A DNA stretch of 64,000 nt from Crocinitomix sp044361315. Lineage in GTDB: Bacteria > Bacteroidota > Bacteroidia > Flavobacteriales_D > Crocinitomicaceae. The first letter of the stretch is position 1, and each line of letters starts with the position of its first letter. The position numbers and the translations under genes were made by a program. This document shows, piece by piece, positions 25,783 through 34,534 of the stretch. The stretch spans positions 1 to 64,000 of the forward strand of contig JBIKJA010000005.1 in assembly GCA_044361315.1 (NCBI GenBank), written 5' to 3'. Under the pieces are notes generated by a model that worked only from the letters and a program-made list of their open reading frames with translations, was not told the origin of the DNA and did not search any database.

Positions 25783-26307
25783 ATGGTAGAAATCCAATCA
25801 GCAAAATTAGCTTCGCACCAACAGCGAAGACAGTTATACGAATTTTTAATTATTGCTTATGCCGTTACAGAGATAGAAGTTTGGGGTCCAAATTATGTGC
25901 GAATCGAATTTGAAGATTATGATGAATTGATTGAGAAAGGAGAGGTGTTGATAGCTTATTATGACGGAGAGGTGGTAGGAGGGATTCATTTTAGTCGGAG
26001 GGGAGAATCAATGTACAGTTTTAGTTTGCTCTGTGCCGATTTTAGTAAAAGTGGTTTGGGAATTGGCAGAGCTTTGATTGAGGAAGTCGAAAAAATTGCG
26101 AAAGACAATGGAGCAGTAGAAATTGAAATTGAAATACTTCGTACTAAAGGAATAGAAGTGCCATTTAAGGTACGGTTAAAAGATTGGTACCAAAAGTTGG
26201 GATATGTGTACACCCATTCGCAGAATTTTGCAAACATTCGCCCAGAAAAGGCTAAAAAATTGTTAGCACCATCCGATTTTGACCACTATTTGAAAAATTT
26301 AAATTAG
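25783..26307 (+). CDS. GNAT family N-acetyltransferase
   Basis: The protein has 174 residues. The acetyl-CoA site is the motif SGLGIGRALIEEVEKIA (about residues 87-103), preceded by a central strand YSFSLLCADF, as expected for the GNAT fold. The acceptor could be a small molecule or a protein N-terminus and cannot be predicted. There is no Met near the N-terminus other than the annotated one, which supports this start despite the promoter box sitting 4 bases in front of it. The metallo-beta-lactamase gene follows after 23 bases and may be co-transcribed. Confidence 0.85.
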   Translation: MVEIQSAKLASHQQRRQLYEFLIIAYAVTEIEVWGPNYVRIEFEDYDELIEKGEVLIAYYDGEVVGGIHFSRRGESMYSFSLLCADFSKSGLGIGRALIEEVEKIAKDNGAVEIEIEILRTKGIEVPFKVRLKDWYQKLGYVYTHSQNFANIRPEKAKKLLAPSDFDHYLKNLN

Positions 26308-26330
26308 TAAAACATCGAATTTTAGCTCCT

Positions 26331-27071
26331 ATGCGAAATTTATTTTTATTACTTCTGAGCGTTTTTACCTCCAGCTTGTTTGGGCAGAATTCAAAACTTC
26401 AAATTACGCACTTAATTGATGATTTTTACATTTTCACCACCTATCAAGATTACAAGGCAGAACTTTTTCCTGCCAATGGGATGTACTTACTGACCAACGA
26501 AGGAGCCATTCTTATTGATACACCTTGGGACACCACCCAATTTCAACCGCTTTTAGATAGCATAAAATCAATGCATAATCAAGAAGTTATCCTTTGTATT
26601 GCGACGCATGCGCACAACGATCGCGCTTCCGGCTTTAGTTATTATCAATCCTTGGGAATTCAAACCTTTGCAACCGAACAAACTGATCAGATTTGCGAAA
26701 AAGAAGGAATTCCTCGACCTGAATTTATTTTAGATCCAACAGCACTTTTTAATGTCGGAAATACTACGTTTGAGATATTTTATGGTGGTCCAGGGCATAC
26801 TTCAGACAACATTGTTATTTGGTTTGCGGCACAAAATATATTGTATGGAGGTTGTTTGGTAAAAAGCACTCAAGCTAATAACCTCGGATATGTTGGCGAT
26901 GCGAATGTTGATGAATGGATTCAAACGATTAAAAACATCCAAAAACGATTTGGTAAACCAGCTTTCGTTATTCCAGGTCACCAAAATTGGCTAGATGTTA
27001 ACGCCTTGAAGCATACCAAAAAATTAGTTCGTCAACACATGCGCAAGACAAAAAAAACGGGCGTCAAATAA
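26331..27071 (+). CDS. Subclass B1 metallo-beta-lactamase
   Basis: The 246-residue protein has a signal peptide ending SSLFGQ, so it acts in the periplasm. All ligands of the B1 dizinc site are present: His93, His95 and Asp97 in THAHNDRASG, His156 in GGPGHTSDN, Cys175 in GGCLVKS and His217 in PGHQNW. LVK after the cysteine matches the B1 substrate-binding lysine position, and LIDTPWD is the usual second-strand motif. B1 enzymes hydrolyse penicillins, cephalosporins and carbapenems; chromosomal copies are known in flavobacteria. No mobile element or regulator is adjacent, so it looks intrinsic. Activity is inferred, not shown. Confidence 0.9.
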   Translation: MRNLFLLLLSVFTSSLFGQNSKLQITHLIDDFYIFTTYQDYKAELFPANGMYLLTNEGAILIDTPWDTTQFQPLLDSIKSMHNQEVILCIATHAHNDRASGFSYYQSLGIQTFATEQTDQICEKEGIPRPEFILDPTALFNVGNTTFEIFYGGPGHTSDNIVIWFAAQNILYGGCLVKSTQANNLGYVGDANVDEWIQTIKNIQKRFGKPAFVIPGHQNWLDVNALKHTKKLVRQHMRKTKKTGVK

Positions 27072-27156
27072 CCACGAAATTTCATGCAGTTCCAAGAAAT
27101 ATTCTCAAAATAAACCAAATCTAATTCTTTTGGTCGACCGGTTAGGCGCGATATTG

Positions 27157-27375
27157 ATGAGCTTATTCTTACTCTTTTTAGTGCGAATTTTAGAACCATT
27201 TTGGGTAAACTCAAATTCTTTTTACAATAGTATACCTTTAATTTCAGGAATTCTTGCGTTTACGTCTTTGGCTGTTTTTTTATTTTTCAAAACCAACTGG
27301 TTGATTGACCTTCGTTTTGTCGTTATGGCGAAATATCAACCGTCTTATTTCTTTTCATTGTCGGTGCCAGAATGA
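27157..27375 (+). CDS. Small two-helix membrane protein of unknown function
   Basis: This is a 72-residue protein from the ATG at 27157; the frame opens at a TTG at 27130, but the ATG places the first hydrophobic helix (SLFLLFLVRILEPFW) right at the N-terminus. A second helix follows (IPLISGILAFTSLAVFLFF). The tail has a few aromatic residues and no motif. I do not recognise the family. It lies between the beta-lactamase gene and the promoter of the DASS gene, without a clear promoter of its own. Confidence 0.5.
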   Translation: MSLFLLFLVRILEPFWVNSNSFYNSIPLISGILAFTSLAVFLFFKTNWLIDLRFVVMAKYQPSYFFSLSVPE

Positions 27376-27450
27376 AAGAAAACAAGAATTTAGTCACCAC
27401 CCAATAGTTAATTTCTGGTGGAATTCAGCACATAAAAAGAATTACTTTTT

Positions 27451-27458
27451 TAACTTTG
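27451..27458 (+). promoter_or_regulatory. Bacteroidota -7 box upstream of the DASS gene
   Basis: TAACTTTG is a perfect TAnnTTTG box. The predicted start of transcription falls at the base of the hairpin at 27462-27491, about 95 bases before the ATG at 27561. Confidence 0.55.
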
Positions 27459-27461
27459 GAC

Positions 27462-27491
27462 AAAAGGAGGCGAGGATACTTGCCTCCTTTT
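27462..27491 (+). terminator. Strong hairpin, terminator or 5' leader stem
   Basis: AAAAGGAGGC (27462-27471) pairs perfectly with GCCTCCTTTT (27482-27491) around a 10-base loop. The bases after it (ATTTCT) are only partly T. It may end the upstream transcript, but because a promoter box lies directly in front it may also cap the 5' end of the transporter message. Confidence 0.6.
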
Positions 27492-27560
27492 ATTTCTAAG
27501 AAAAGAAACCGATGACCGGCATAGTGTTTTAAAAAGGGTAAAAAAAAAGTAACGAAAAAA

Positions 27561-29009
27561 ATGGCCACAGATAATTTAGCTCAAGCAATCAAGAAACAAC
27601 TAGGACCTTTTAAGTCTTGGTGGCGACTTTTGGCTGGACCGCTCGCTTTTTTAATCGTTAAATACAGTATTCCTCCTGCGGAATTCAGCGATTTCCCGCT
27701 AATGATTAACGCCTTAGCTGTTGCTGCTTGGATGATCTTCTGGTGGGTACTCGAACCAATTCCAATTTATGTTACTGCCTTTTTACCTTTAATATTAGGC
27801 AGTAATTTGGGCTTGGGGTCGCTCCCCGAAATTTCATCCGAATATGGTAATGATATGGTTTTCTTGTTTCTAGGTGGTTTTATGATCGCACGCGCTATTG
27901 AGAAATTTGATATTCACAAAAATATAGCCGCTAGAATTGTTGCTCGCACAGGAGCTAGACCTTTTGGGGTTTTGTTAGGATTTATATTAGCAACAGCTTT
28001 TTTGAGTATGTGGTTAAGCAACACTGGCACTGCAATTATGATGCTTCCTATGGCATTATCTGTTCTAAGCCCATTACCAGCTGGTAATTTTAAAAATAAA
28101 TTTTCAACAGCTTTGTTATTAGCAGTTGCGTTTTCGGCCAGTATTGGTGGAATCGCAACCCTAATCGGTTCCCCTCCAAATGTAATGATGGCTGGGATTT
28201 TGGCAAATAAATTTGATATTCAGGTCGATTTTCTTACGTGGTCCTTATTTGGTGTGCCTATTGCCGCAATACTGCTTTTTGGGATGTATTTTTATTTCAA
28301 AAAAATACTAATCAAAGACCAAGAAAATTTCGAAATAAAAGTGGATGCCGTGCGCAGTTGGTCCAAAAATCAAAAGCGGGTATTAATTGTTTTTTTGTCC
28401 ACCGTTTTATTTTGGACATTCAAAAAAATCATCATTGATTTCACAGGGATTCCTTTAAGCGATCCGCAAATAGCCTTGATTGCTACGTTGTTTTTGTTCG
28501 TGATTCCAAAAAGCGAAAGCAAAGAAACTTTACTTAATTGGAACGATACTAAAGAAACTCCTTGGGGTATTTTATTCCTGTTTGGTGGAGGTCTGGCACT
28601 TGCAAAAATTTTGAGCAATGGCGGTGTGTTAGATTACTTCGCATTGAAAATCCAAGATACAGGCTTTGATAGTTTCTACCTATTACTGCTAATTTTGGTT
28701 GTGGCAAGTATTTTTTTGACCGAGTTAATGAGCAATTTGGCACTAGTGACAGTTATTATTCCAATTGTTGCAGAAATTGCCAAATCTTTGAATATGGATA
28801 TTTTAGCACTTTGTTTACCTGTAACCGTAGCGGCATCCTGTGCTTTTATGTTGCCAATGGCCACACCACCAAACGCAATTATTTTTTCTTCTCAACAAAT
28901 TAAAGTAAAAGATATGGCACGAGTGGGATTTATTCTTAATATTTTCGCCATTTTTGTGATTATGGCCATCGTTTTTATCTATGATTGGATTCAAACCTTG
29001 GGTTTGTAA
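27561..29009 (+). CDS. DASS (SLC13) family sodium-coupled anion symporter
   Basis: The membrane protein has 482 residues and about 11 helices. The first half has the family motif SNTGTAIMMLPMA and the hairpin ATLIGSPPNVMMAG; the second half has SNLALVTVIIPI and MLPMATPPNAII. DASS carriers such as VcINDY move dicarboxylates (succinate, malate) or sulfate with sodium; the SNT pairs bind sodium and substrate carboxylates. Here the second motif is SNL rather than SNT, which may change the substrate. It has its own promoter and is not in an operon. Confidence 0.9.
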   Translation: MATDNLAQAIKKQLGPFKSWWRLLAGPLAFLIVKYSIPPAEFSDFPLMINALAVAAWMIFWWVLEPIPIYVTAFLPLILGSNLGLGSLPEISSEYGNDMVFLFLGGFMIARAIEKFDIHKNIAARIVARTGARPFGVLLGFILATAFLSMWLSNTGTAIMMLPMALSVLSPLPAGNFKNKFSTALLLAVAFSASIGGIATLIGSPPNVMMAGILANKFDIQVDFLTWSLFGVPIAAILLFGMYFYFKKILIKDQENFEIKVDAVRSWSKNQKRVLIVFLSTVLFWTFKKIIIDFTGIPLSDPQIALIATLFLFVIPKSESKETLLNWNDTKETPWGILFLFGGGLALAKILSNGGVLDYFALKIQDTGFDSFYLLLLILVVASIFLTELMSNLALVTVIIPIVAEIAKSLNMDILALCLPVTVAASCAFMLPMATPPNAIIFSSQQIKVKDMARVGFILNIFAIFVIMAIVFIYDWIQTLGL

Positions 29010-29094
29010 TTCATTTATTCTTGAGTGCAAGTTATTAACACCTTATTGATGTTATTTTCTTATGTTTCAAAATTAATTAATTCTTACTTTTTTA

Positions 29095-29102
29095 TACCTT
29101 TG
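29095..29102 (+). promoter_or_regulatory. Bacteroidota -7 box for the outer-membrane barrel gene
   Basis: TACCTTTG matches TAnnTTTG; the predicted leader to the ATG at 29196 is about 87 bases. A good -33 element is not clear. Confidence 0.5.
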
Positions 29103-29195
29103 ATAGAGAAAAATTTGGCTAAGTTGTAAGTGAATTATTTTCCACTAATCTTACCTAAAGTAATAAATTAATTAATAACTTTCAATTGATTTAAG

Positions 29196-29801
29196 ATGAG
29201 AAATTTAGCATTTATAATTTTGATCTTGATTTCCACACAAGTCCTTGCTCAAGGAAATTGGAATTTTGGTGTTTACATAGCTCCATCTTGGAAAATTAAC
29301 TCATCACGGCAAATTCAAACTGGTTTAAGAACAAATCAAAGTGGTTACGGATTTAGCACCGGGTTGGCAGTTAAAAAGGAACTCAATGATTTTACCTCTT
29401 TTAACACGGGCATACTTTACAATTATGCGGCTTTTGATGTATTTTCAAATGGGCTTTTGATTTCGAGTTTTCGGATTAGTTCATTGGATTTACCTTTATT
29501 GTTCAATACAAATCTAAAAGGCTCATGGAATGCAATGTATGGTGCAGGAGGAGTTTATAACATGCGCGTTAGAAATCTGGATGTGTATTTGGGGTCAGAT
29601 TTTTCTAATGTAACAAATAACATTCAACCTTATTTAGGACTAGGAATAAATACCAAAATTGAAAGGGTGGATAATCACATATTGACAGGTCTTTTAGCTA
29701 AATATCAACTCTTAGACATTTGGAACAAAAATTATGTCGCCTTTCAAAACTTCAATTCGCATTTAATATCCTTAGATTTTTTCTTTACCTATTATTTTTA
29801 G
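29196..29801 (+). CDS. Small outer-membrane beta-barrel protein
   Basis: The protein has 201 residues, with a signal peptide ending STQVLAQ. The mature part shows alternating polar and hydrophobic strands (FNTGILYNYAAF, MYGAGGVYNMRV, LISLDFFFTYYF) and ends in aromatic residues, as expected for an outer-membrane barrel of the PorT/OMP_b-brl type. Its function is unknown. It lies 137 bases upstream of the PorE-like OmpA gene and may or may not share its transcript. Confidence 0.75.
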   Translation: MRNLAFIILILISTQVLAQGNWNFGVYIAPSWKINSSRQIQTGLRTNQSGYGFSTGLAVKKELNDFTSFNTGILYNYAAFDVFSNGLLISSFRISSLDLPLLFNTNLKGSWNAMYGAGGVYNMRVRNLDVYLGSDFSNVTNNIQPYLGLGINTKIERVDNHILTGLLAKYQLLDIWNKNYVAFQNFNSHLISLDFFFTYYF

Positions 29802-29938
29802 ACATAAAATAAATCGAAAAAACCTGTAACTAAACCAATAATTTAAAGTAATAGAAAGTGGACTTTTCGCCTTGGTACAATTCTTGTCAAACCATGTTTG
29901 AACCAGTTTAAAAGTTGAATTAAAATAATGTTTATAAA

Positions 29939-32026
29939 ATGAAATATTCTTACAAACTTCTTCTTGTCTGCTTAACGTTTGCATTGCTTCAAACGACTTC
30001 TTTTTCGCAAGAAGAAGAGGATGAAAACTGTGTCATTCCTGAAGATAAGAAAGTTCAAAAATTAATCGAAACTGCTGAGAGTGTGAAAAGTGATAAAGCG
30101 ATGCGCTTGACTGCTTATACCGATGCTTTGACGATTACTCCGAATAATGCTTATGTTTATTATTCCTTCTCAGTTTTTAATTTCCAGCAAGCGGAAAATG
30201 TGCAAGGCAGATTCGACCAAGGACAAGCCAATTTTGAGCAATTAAAAACAGCTTATCTAGGTGCTGCCAAATCCTATAAAAAAGTCATTGAAAATTGTGC
30301 CGATTTTCACTCTGATGCTTATTATAAATTGGGCTATATCTACTATTTATTAGGGGATAAACCCGAGGCACTTATTTATTTTAAAGGCTTTTTAGATTTT
30401 AGTTCAAAAGATCCGAATAAATATTCACCAACGTATGCAGCGAATAAAAAGGATGTCGAAGAAATTATTCCTGAAATGTCGTTTTTCGAAAAGTTTTACA
30501 ATAATCCAGTGCCTTATAATCCCATCGAATTAGTAAATGTTTCGTCTGATAAGGATGAATATTTACCGATGATTTCACCAGATAATGATTTGATTTTTTT
30601 CGCACGGAAAGGAAGAGTAGAGGATGGGGGGGTTGCATCAGTAGTTATAGAATCCTTTACCATGAGTCAGCGTGCTAGTGTCAACTTACCATTCGATAAA
30701 GGAACAGAATTAAGAGCACCATTCAATACTTCAAAATATCTAAATTATGGAGGGGTTTCCTTGTCGTTAGATAATAAGGAAATGTTTATTTGCGCATGTG
30801 CGGAAGTACCAGCTCCTCAAAAAATTAATTGTGACATCTATCGGACAACATTTGTGCGATCGGGTGCAGGTGGGTATGATTTTGCATGGACTGATTTAGA
30901 GAATTTAGGCCCAAATATCAATACCCCTGATGGTTGGGAAGCGCAGCCAAGCCTATCTCCTGATGGAAATACGCTTTATTTTGCTAGTTGGAGAAATGGT
31001 TCACAATTAACCGATTTATTTTATTCAACGCGGCAAGATGATGGAACTTGGTCATATGCAAAACCTGTTCCCGGTCCTGTAAATTCTGCAGGTCACGACA
31101 AAGGTGCTTTTATTCACCAAGACAGTGAAACGATGTACTTTGTGTCTGATTGTTCGGTAGAAAGACAAGGTGCTGGAGGTTCTGATATTTTTTACACCCG
31201 AAAGGATGAAGATGGAAACTGGACCGAACCTAAAAATATCGGTTATCCCATAAATACTTCTGGTAATGAGGTTGGGTTGGTGGTCTCAACGGATGGTCAT
31301 TTGGCTTATTATACTTCTCGAAATGCGGGATCAAAAGGGTATGACATTTATTATTTTGAATTGTACGAAGAAGCACGTCCACAAAAAGTTAAATTTTATA
31401 AAGGAACGGCGATGGACAATGAAGGTAAACCTATTCAAGATGCGGTGGTTGAAATCACTTATAAAGATACCAAAGAAACGGTCGAGATAAAAATAAATGG
31501 GGATGATGGTAAATTTGCTGCGATTGTTAACGTAGATGAGGATCAACCGCAAGATGTCATGTTAACGGTTAAAAAGGAAGGTTATTCATTTGATACAAAA
31601 TTGCTTAAATCAGAAGATTTAGCGGCATCTGATGAAGTGTTTAGTATGCCTGTGAAAATGGAAATAGATACAATCAAAGTTGGTAAAGCTTTTACGATTG
31701 ATAATATTCTTTTTGCCACAGATTCATACGAATTATCCAGTGATTCTAAATTCATTTTGGATCAATTCACAAAATTTTTACAAGAAAATCCTTCCGTGAA
31801 TGTTACTATTCAAGGACATACAGATGACGTTGGGGACGATACAAGTAATAAATTATTGAGTGCAAATCGTGCAAAAGCTGTGTTAGATTATCTTGTACAG
31901 CAAGGAATTAAAACTGATCGTTTAAAATCGGAAGGTTATGGCGAGACAAAACCAAAAGTACCAAACAATTCTATGGCTAACAGAGCAACGAACAGAAGAA
32001 CAGACTTTTTAATTACTGACTATTAG
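29939..32026 (+). CDS. PorE-like OmpA protein (TPR, propeller, regulatory domain, OmpA)
   Basis: The protein has 695 residues. After a signal peptide (to TTSFSQ) come a TPR-like helical part (about 30-170), a PD40 beta-propeller (about 195-480, LSPDGNTLYFASWRNG, FVSDCSVERQGAGGSDIFYT), a carboxypeptidase-regulatory-like domain (about 485-570) and an OmpA peptidoglycan-binding domain (about 585-695, TIQGHTDDVGDDTSN). This order and size match PorE of Porphyromonas gingivalis, a T9SS component linking the secretion complex to peptidoglycan. Other OmpA/PD40 proteins share the order, so PorE identity is likely rather than certain. The prmC gene starts on the base after its stop. Confidence 0.8.
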   Translation: MKYSYKLLLVCLTFALLQTTSFSQEEEDENCVIPEDKKVQKLIETAESVKSDKAMRLTAYTDALTITPNNAYVYYSFSVFNFQQAENVQGRFDQGQANFEQLKTAYLGAAKSYKKVIENCADFHSDAYYKLGYIYYLLGDKPEALIYFKGFLDFSSKDPNKYSPTYAANKKDVEEIIPEMSFFEKFYNNPVPYNPIELVNVSSDKDEYLPMISPDNDLIFFARKGRVEDGGVASVVIESFTMSQRASVNLPFDKGTELRAPFNTSKYLNYGGVSLSLDNKEMFICACAEVPAPQKINCDIYRTTFVRSGAGGYDFAWTDLENLGPNINTPDGWEAQPSLSPDGNTLYFASWRNGSQLTDLFYSTRQDDGTWSYAKPVPGPVNSAGHDKGAFIHQDSETMYFVSDCSVERQGAGGSDIFYTRKDEDGNWTEPKNIGYPINTSGNEVGLVVSTDGHLAYYTSRNAGSKGYDIYYFELYEEARPQKVKFYKGTAMDNEGKPIQDAVVEITYKDTKETVEIKINGDDGKFAAIVNVDEDQPQDVMLTVKKEGYSFDTKLLKSEDLAASDEVFSMPVKMEIDTIKVGKAFTIDNILFATDSYELSSDSKFILDQFTKFLQENPSVNVTIQGHTDDVGDDTSNKLLSANRAKAVLDYLVQQGIKTDRLKSEGYGETKPKVPNNSMANRATNRRTDFLITDY

Positions 32027-32884
32027 ATGTTTGTCCAATCGAATTTGCTGATTGACCTAATTCCTTATTTTAAAGAAAAATTAGCACATCAATATTCCGA
32101 CCGCGAAATTGAAAATATTTTTTACTTAGTTGTTGAGGAAAAATATGAATTAAAACGGTTTGGTTTGCGCGAACGCCAAGTTCGGTTATCAGAATCTGAA
32201 CTATTGACCTTTCGTAGTATTGTCAAACGATTGTCAGTAGGTGAGCCCATTCAATATATTTTGGGTACTTCGTATTTTTATGAATTAAAAATAAAGGTAG
32301 ATGCTTCTGTCTTGATTCCCCGCCCTGAAACTGAAGAACTCGTTGCGTTGATTCTCCAAGAAAACAAAGAAACAGCGCGTCTTCTCGATATCGGAACAGG
32401 GAGCGGGTGTATTTCCATTGCTTTAAAAAAGAATCAACCTAACTTTTCAATCACTGCCATCGATCTTTCAAAGACAGCTTTAGTGCTGGCTAGACAATCA
32501 GCATTCCAAAACGAAGTTGAAATAACTTTTATTGAACAAGATGTTTTTTCAGACGACCTGTTGAATATAGGAATAGTTGACATTATCGTCAGCAATCCAC
32601 CTTATGTTTTGGATTCAGACAAATCGGTCATGGACACTAACGTTTTGTCATTCGAACCACATTTAGCACTTTTTGTTGAAGATTCGGCCCCCTTAAAATA
32701 TTACATACGAATAATTCAAGCAGCAAAAAAAATGCTTTCTTCAAACGGCAAACTTTACTTCGAAATCCACGAAAAATTCGGGAACGAAATCAAGGAAATT
32801 ATGCTAAACAAAGGGTTTCAATCCATAGAGCTTTTCAAAGATCTCCAAGGAAAAGATCGTATTGTTCGAGCGGTTTTAGGATAA
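32027..32884 (+). CDS. prmC: Peptide chain release factor N5-glutamine methyltransferase
   Basis: The protein has 285 residues. An N-terminal helical domain (about 1-85) binds the release factor, and IPRPETEELV links to the catalytic domain. SAM motif I is LLDIGTGSGCISIAL, and the active-site motif NPPY is present in IVSNPPYVL. It methylates the glutamine of the GGQ motif in RF1 and RF2. It starts immediately after the stop of the PorE-like gene (zero-base spacing), so its translation probably depends on that gene. Confidence 0.95.
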   Translation: MFVQSNLLIDLIPYFKEKLAHQYSDREIENIFYLVVEEKYELKRFGLRERQVRLSESELLTFRSIVKRLSVGEPIQYILGTSYFYELKIKVDASVLIPRPETEELVALILQENKETARLLDIGTGSGCISIALKKNQPNFSITAIDLSKTALVLARQSAFQNEVEITFIEQDVFSDDLLNIGIVDIIVSNPPYVLDSDKSVMDTNVLSFEPHLALFVEDSAPLKYYIRIIQAAKKMLSSNGKLYFEIHEKFGNEIKEIMLNKGFQSIELFKDLQGKDRIVRAVLG

Positions 32885-32980
32885 TTATCTTAAATAAATC
32901 GGCATTCTAATAGAAAGGACGCTTACTACCCGCTCGTGCCCTAAGCTAAAAAGAAGGTAAATAAAATCTTAAAATAAATA

Positions 32981-33020
32981 AAAAAGGCTAGTCCTAAAAC
33001 CAGCCTTCCCATTTTTTTTT
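32981..33020 (-). terminator. Terminator after the second thiolase gene
   Basis: On the minus strand AAGGCTGG pairs with CTAGCCTT around a loop, followed by a T run; upstream is A-rich, so it could work in both directions. It lies between the convergent prmC and thiolase genes. The rest of the gap (32885-32980) shows nothing clear. Confidence 0.82.
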
Positions 33021-33031
33021 ATGGTTAAAAT

Positions 33032-34210
33032 TTAATCGATATTTTCGATTACCATCGCAGAAGCTCCACCGCCACCATTGCAAATCCCCGCAGCACCATA
33101 TTTTCCACCATTTTGTTTCAGGACATTAATCAACGTAACAATAATTCGTGAACCAGAACTTCCAAGTGGGTGACCCAATGCAACAGCACCTCCATTAACA
33201 TCCACTTTTGCAGGATCCAAACCAAGTTCTTTCATATTCGCCAATCCGACTACTGCAAAGGCTTGATTTAATTCCCAATAATCGATGTCATTTACAGAAA
33301 GTCCCGCTTTTTTTAATGCTACCGGCACAGCAATTGATGGAGCAGTTGTAAACCACTCAGGCGAATGAGCAGCATCACCATACCCTTTAATTTTTGCAAT
33401 TGGTTTTAAACCATATTTTGCCACCGCTTCGCCGCTCGCTAAAATCAATGCAGAAGCACCATCATTTAAAGTCGAAGCATTTGCAGCGGTTACGGTACCA
33501 TTTGGATCAAAAACTGGACGCAATGTTGGAATTTTATCTAATTGAACATTTTTATATTCTTCGTCTTCCGAAATCAATAAATCATCTCCTTTTCTTTGTG
33601 GAACAGGAACAGCAACGATTTCATTCGAAAATTTACCAGCATTCCAAGCGGAAGCAGCTCTTTCATAAGAAGTTACTGTAAATGCATCTTGCTCTTCACG
33701 AGAAAAACCCTTTTCAGTCGCACATTTTTCAGCGCAAACGCCCATGTGAACTTTGTTGTAAACATCAGTTAAACCATCTTTAACCATGCCGTCAATCATT
33801 TTAATATCGCCTAATTTTGTCGCAATTCGTGCATTGTAATAATGAGGAACCATGCTCATATTTTCCATTCCACCAGCAACAACAATTTCATTGTCACCAG
33901 CAAGAATCGTTTGAGTAGCTAAACTAATCGCTTTCATACCTGATGCGCAAACTTTATTAACAGTCGTGCAAGGTACATTTTGACCAATTCCAGCAAATAA
34001 AGCAGCTTGTCTTGCGGGAGCTTGACCTAAATTAGCTTGTAAAACATTTCCCATAAAAACTTCGTTGACCAAATCAACCGAAAGATTTGCTTGATTTAAG
34101 GCACCTTTAATCGCAATTGCACCTAATTGTGTCGCAGAAACAGTGGACAAAGCCCCACCAAAACTTCCCATCGGGGTTCTAACAGCGGCAATAATAAATA
34201 CTTCTTTCAT
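33032..34210 (-). CDS. Acetyl-CoA C-acetyltransferase (thiolase II)
   Basis: The protein has 392 residues. The nucleophile lies in VNKVCASGMKAI, the histidine motif is GGAVALGHPLGSSG and the second cysteine is in GICNGGGGASAM, the biosynthetic-type thiolase ending. It should join two acetyl-CoA to acetoacetyl-CoA or do the reverse, for ketone-body, mevalonate or polyhydroxybutyrate chemistry. It is clearly different from the PcaF-type thiolase at 839-2047. It stands alone, with a terminator directly behind it. Confidence 0.9.
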   Translation of the reverse strand: MKEVFIIAAVRTPMGSFGGALSTVSATQLGAIAIKGALNQANLSVDLVNEVFMGNVLQANLGQAPARQAALFAGIGQNVPCTTVNKVCASGMKAISLATQTILAGDNEIVVAGGMENMSMVPHYYNARIATKLGDIKMIDGMVKDGLTDVYNKVHMGVCAEKCATEKGFSREEQDAFTVTSYERAASAWNAGKFSNEIVAVPVPQRKGDDLLISEDEEYKNVQLDKIPTLRPVFDPNGTVTAANASTLNDGASALILASGEAVAKYGLKPIAKIKGYGDAAHSPEWFTTAPSIAVPVALKKAGLSVNDIDYWELNQAFAVVGLANMKELGLDPAKVDVNGGAVALGHPLGSSGSRIIVTLINVLKQNGGKYGAAGICNGGGGASAMVIENID

Positions 34211-34427
34211 AAATTATTTTATTTAAATTTTGGAGCAAGTCCATCAAATAGCAAAACGATTTTCAATTCGCCCTACAAAACTACGATTAGAAATTCAAAA
34301 ACCAAAATTATTGACCTTTCTCACCACTTTTTTTTAAATCTTAGATTGTCTTAAAGAATGATTCAGAATAAATTTTGAAAAAAATCAATATAAATCCGTT
34401 TTTTAGTGCGACTTAAGCCAAAAAAAG

Positions 34428-34460
34428 TTTGCATACACGAAAAGAAATTCTTAACTTTGC
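34428..34460 (+). promoter_or_regulatory. Complete Bacteroidota promoter for rpsA
   Basis: TTTG at 34428-34431 and TAACTTTG at 34453-34460 are spaced by 21 bases, close to the consensus for the Bacteroidota housekeeping sigma factor. It is the best promoter in the window. Predicted transcription start is near 34466. Confidence 0.75.
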
Positions 34461-34464
34461 ACCC

Positions 34465-34534
34465 CGTTTAACGGTAAACGGATCGATTCCTGATCGAAAA
34501 TTATAAAAACCTCTCAATATTCAGGAGATTGAGA
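34465..34534 (+). promoter_or_regulatory. Structured 5' leader of rpsA
   Basis: Three hairpins follow one another between promoter and gene: CCGTTTA (34465-34471) with TAAACGG (34476-34482); TCGAT (34484-34488) with ATCGA (34494-34498); and TCTCAAT (34512-34518) with ATTGAGA (34528-34534). An AGGAG (34523-34527) sits in the loop of the third. It lies about 25 bases from the ATG, too far for a normal ribosome binding site. In E. coli S1 represses its own mRNA through a structured leader; a similar role here is inference. Confidence 0.45.

Noticed and set aside
27305..27499. 64-codon + strand frame overlapping the small membrane protein
   Set aside because: It shows no hydrophobic or family pattern and runs through the promoter and hairpin of the DASS gene.
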